NCBI RefSeq assembly: GCF_013300725.1 | Contig: NZ_JAAIMM010000013.1 | Span: 1-64,000, forward strand | Direction of reading: 5' to 3' | DNA from: Allocoprococcus comes | GTDB taxonomy: Bacteria > Bacillota > Clostridia > Lachnospirales > Lachnospiraceae | DNA length: 64,000 nucleotides | In this document: positions 63,862 to 64,000 of the stretch, piece after piece | Layout: each line of letters begins with the position of its first letter | Numbering within the stretch: the stretch's first letter is position 1 | Position numbers and translations under genes: made by a program | Notes under the pieces: model-generated | Database searches by the model: none | Told to the model about the DNA's origin: nothing | The model's input: only the letters and a program-made list of their open reading frames with translations

Positions 63862-64000
63862 GTGAGAGATTCTTATGGACGAACAATTGAATATATGAGA
63901 ATTTCGATCACAGACCGCTGTAATCTGCGATGCAGGTACTGCATGCCGGATGGCGCAAAGTGGATTCCAATGTCAGAAATCCTGACTTATGAGGAGATTG
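63862..64000 (+). CDS. moaA: GTP 3',8-cyclase MoaA (partial, runs off the window)
   Basis: Only the first ~46 residues are in the window. The radical-SAM cluster motif [10 protein letters not shown] is preceded by [14 protein letters not shown], typical of MoaA, which starts molybdopterin synthesis from GTP. AAAGGATGG favours the GTG at 63862; an ATG at 63850 is also in frame but lacks a spaced ribosome site. Lies 17 bases after the XdhC gene, so both probably belong to one molybdenum cofactor operon. Confidence 0.88.
   Translation, partial: MRDSYGRTIEYMRISITDRCNLRCRYCMPDGAKWIPMSEILTYEEI

Overview
The window comes from a spore-forming, butyrate-producing gut Firmicute, most likely a member of the Lachnospiraceae (a Coprococcus-like organism is a guess). 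The reasons are a complete acetyl-CoA-to-butyrate gene set ending in Ptb/Buk, a division and cell wall cluster with SpoVD and two SEDS proteins, spoIIGA-sigE and sigG sporulation genes, Spo0A boxes, and a SpaA/VaFE surface protein typical of that family.

Layout. 1-8.6 kb: buk and ptb on the minus strand, divergent from thl-crt-hbd-bcd-etfB-etfA on the plus strand; together these turn two acetyl-CoA into butyrate with electron bifurcation at Bcd/Etf. 8.7-11.2 kb: a SEDS polymerase, a DegV lipid-binding protein and a small membrane protein. 11.3-22.8 kb: the dcw cluster (mraZ, rsmH, ftsL, ftsI-type PBP, spoVD, mraY, murD, ftsW/spoVE, divIB, ftsZ), opened by a promoter surrounded by MraZ boxes. 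22.8-26.2 kb, minus strand: sigE, its protease spoIIGA behind a Spo0A-type promoter, and a beta-CASP metallo-beta-lactamase.

26.6-47.3 kb: the main discovery of the window. sigG, the forespore sigma factor gene, is split after codon 94 by a 19,892-bp prophage-derived element (26865-46756). A 10-bp core is present at both ends. Joining the two ends at that core rebuilds an uninterrupted 260-codon sigG, the same length as Bacillus subtilis SigG. The element carries a complete serine recombinase directly beside its right end. The phage itself is a wreck: an internal deletion has fused the first ~55 codons of the major capsid gene to the back of the tape-measure gene, a second deletion cuts off the holin and removes the lysin and the whole repressor/replication region. 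What is kept is the recombinase, the att sites and the terminase/portal side. This is the architecture of the sigK skin elements, but in sigG, a forespore gene whose rearrangement would be inherited by the spore.

47.3-64 kb: ordinary chromosome again: a HAD phosphatase, pth-mfd, a PrsA-like foldase lipoprotein, membrane and PHP proteins, a glycogen debranching enzyme, a large SpaA/VaFE surface protein with a CHAP/NlpC-like front end, thrC, and an XdhC-type molybdenum hydroxylase accessory gene followed by the start of moaA.
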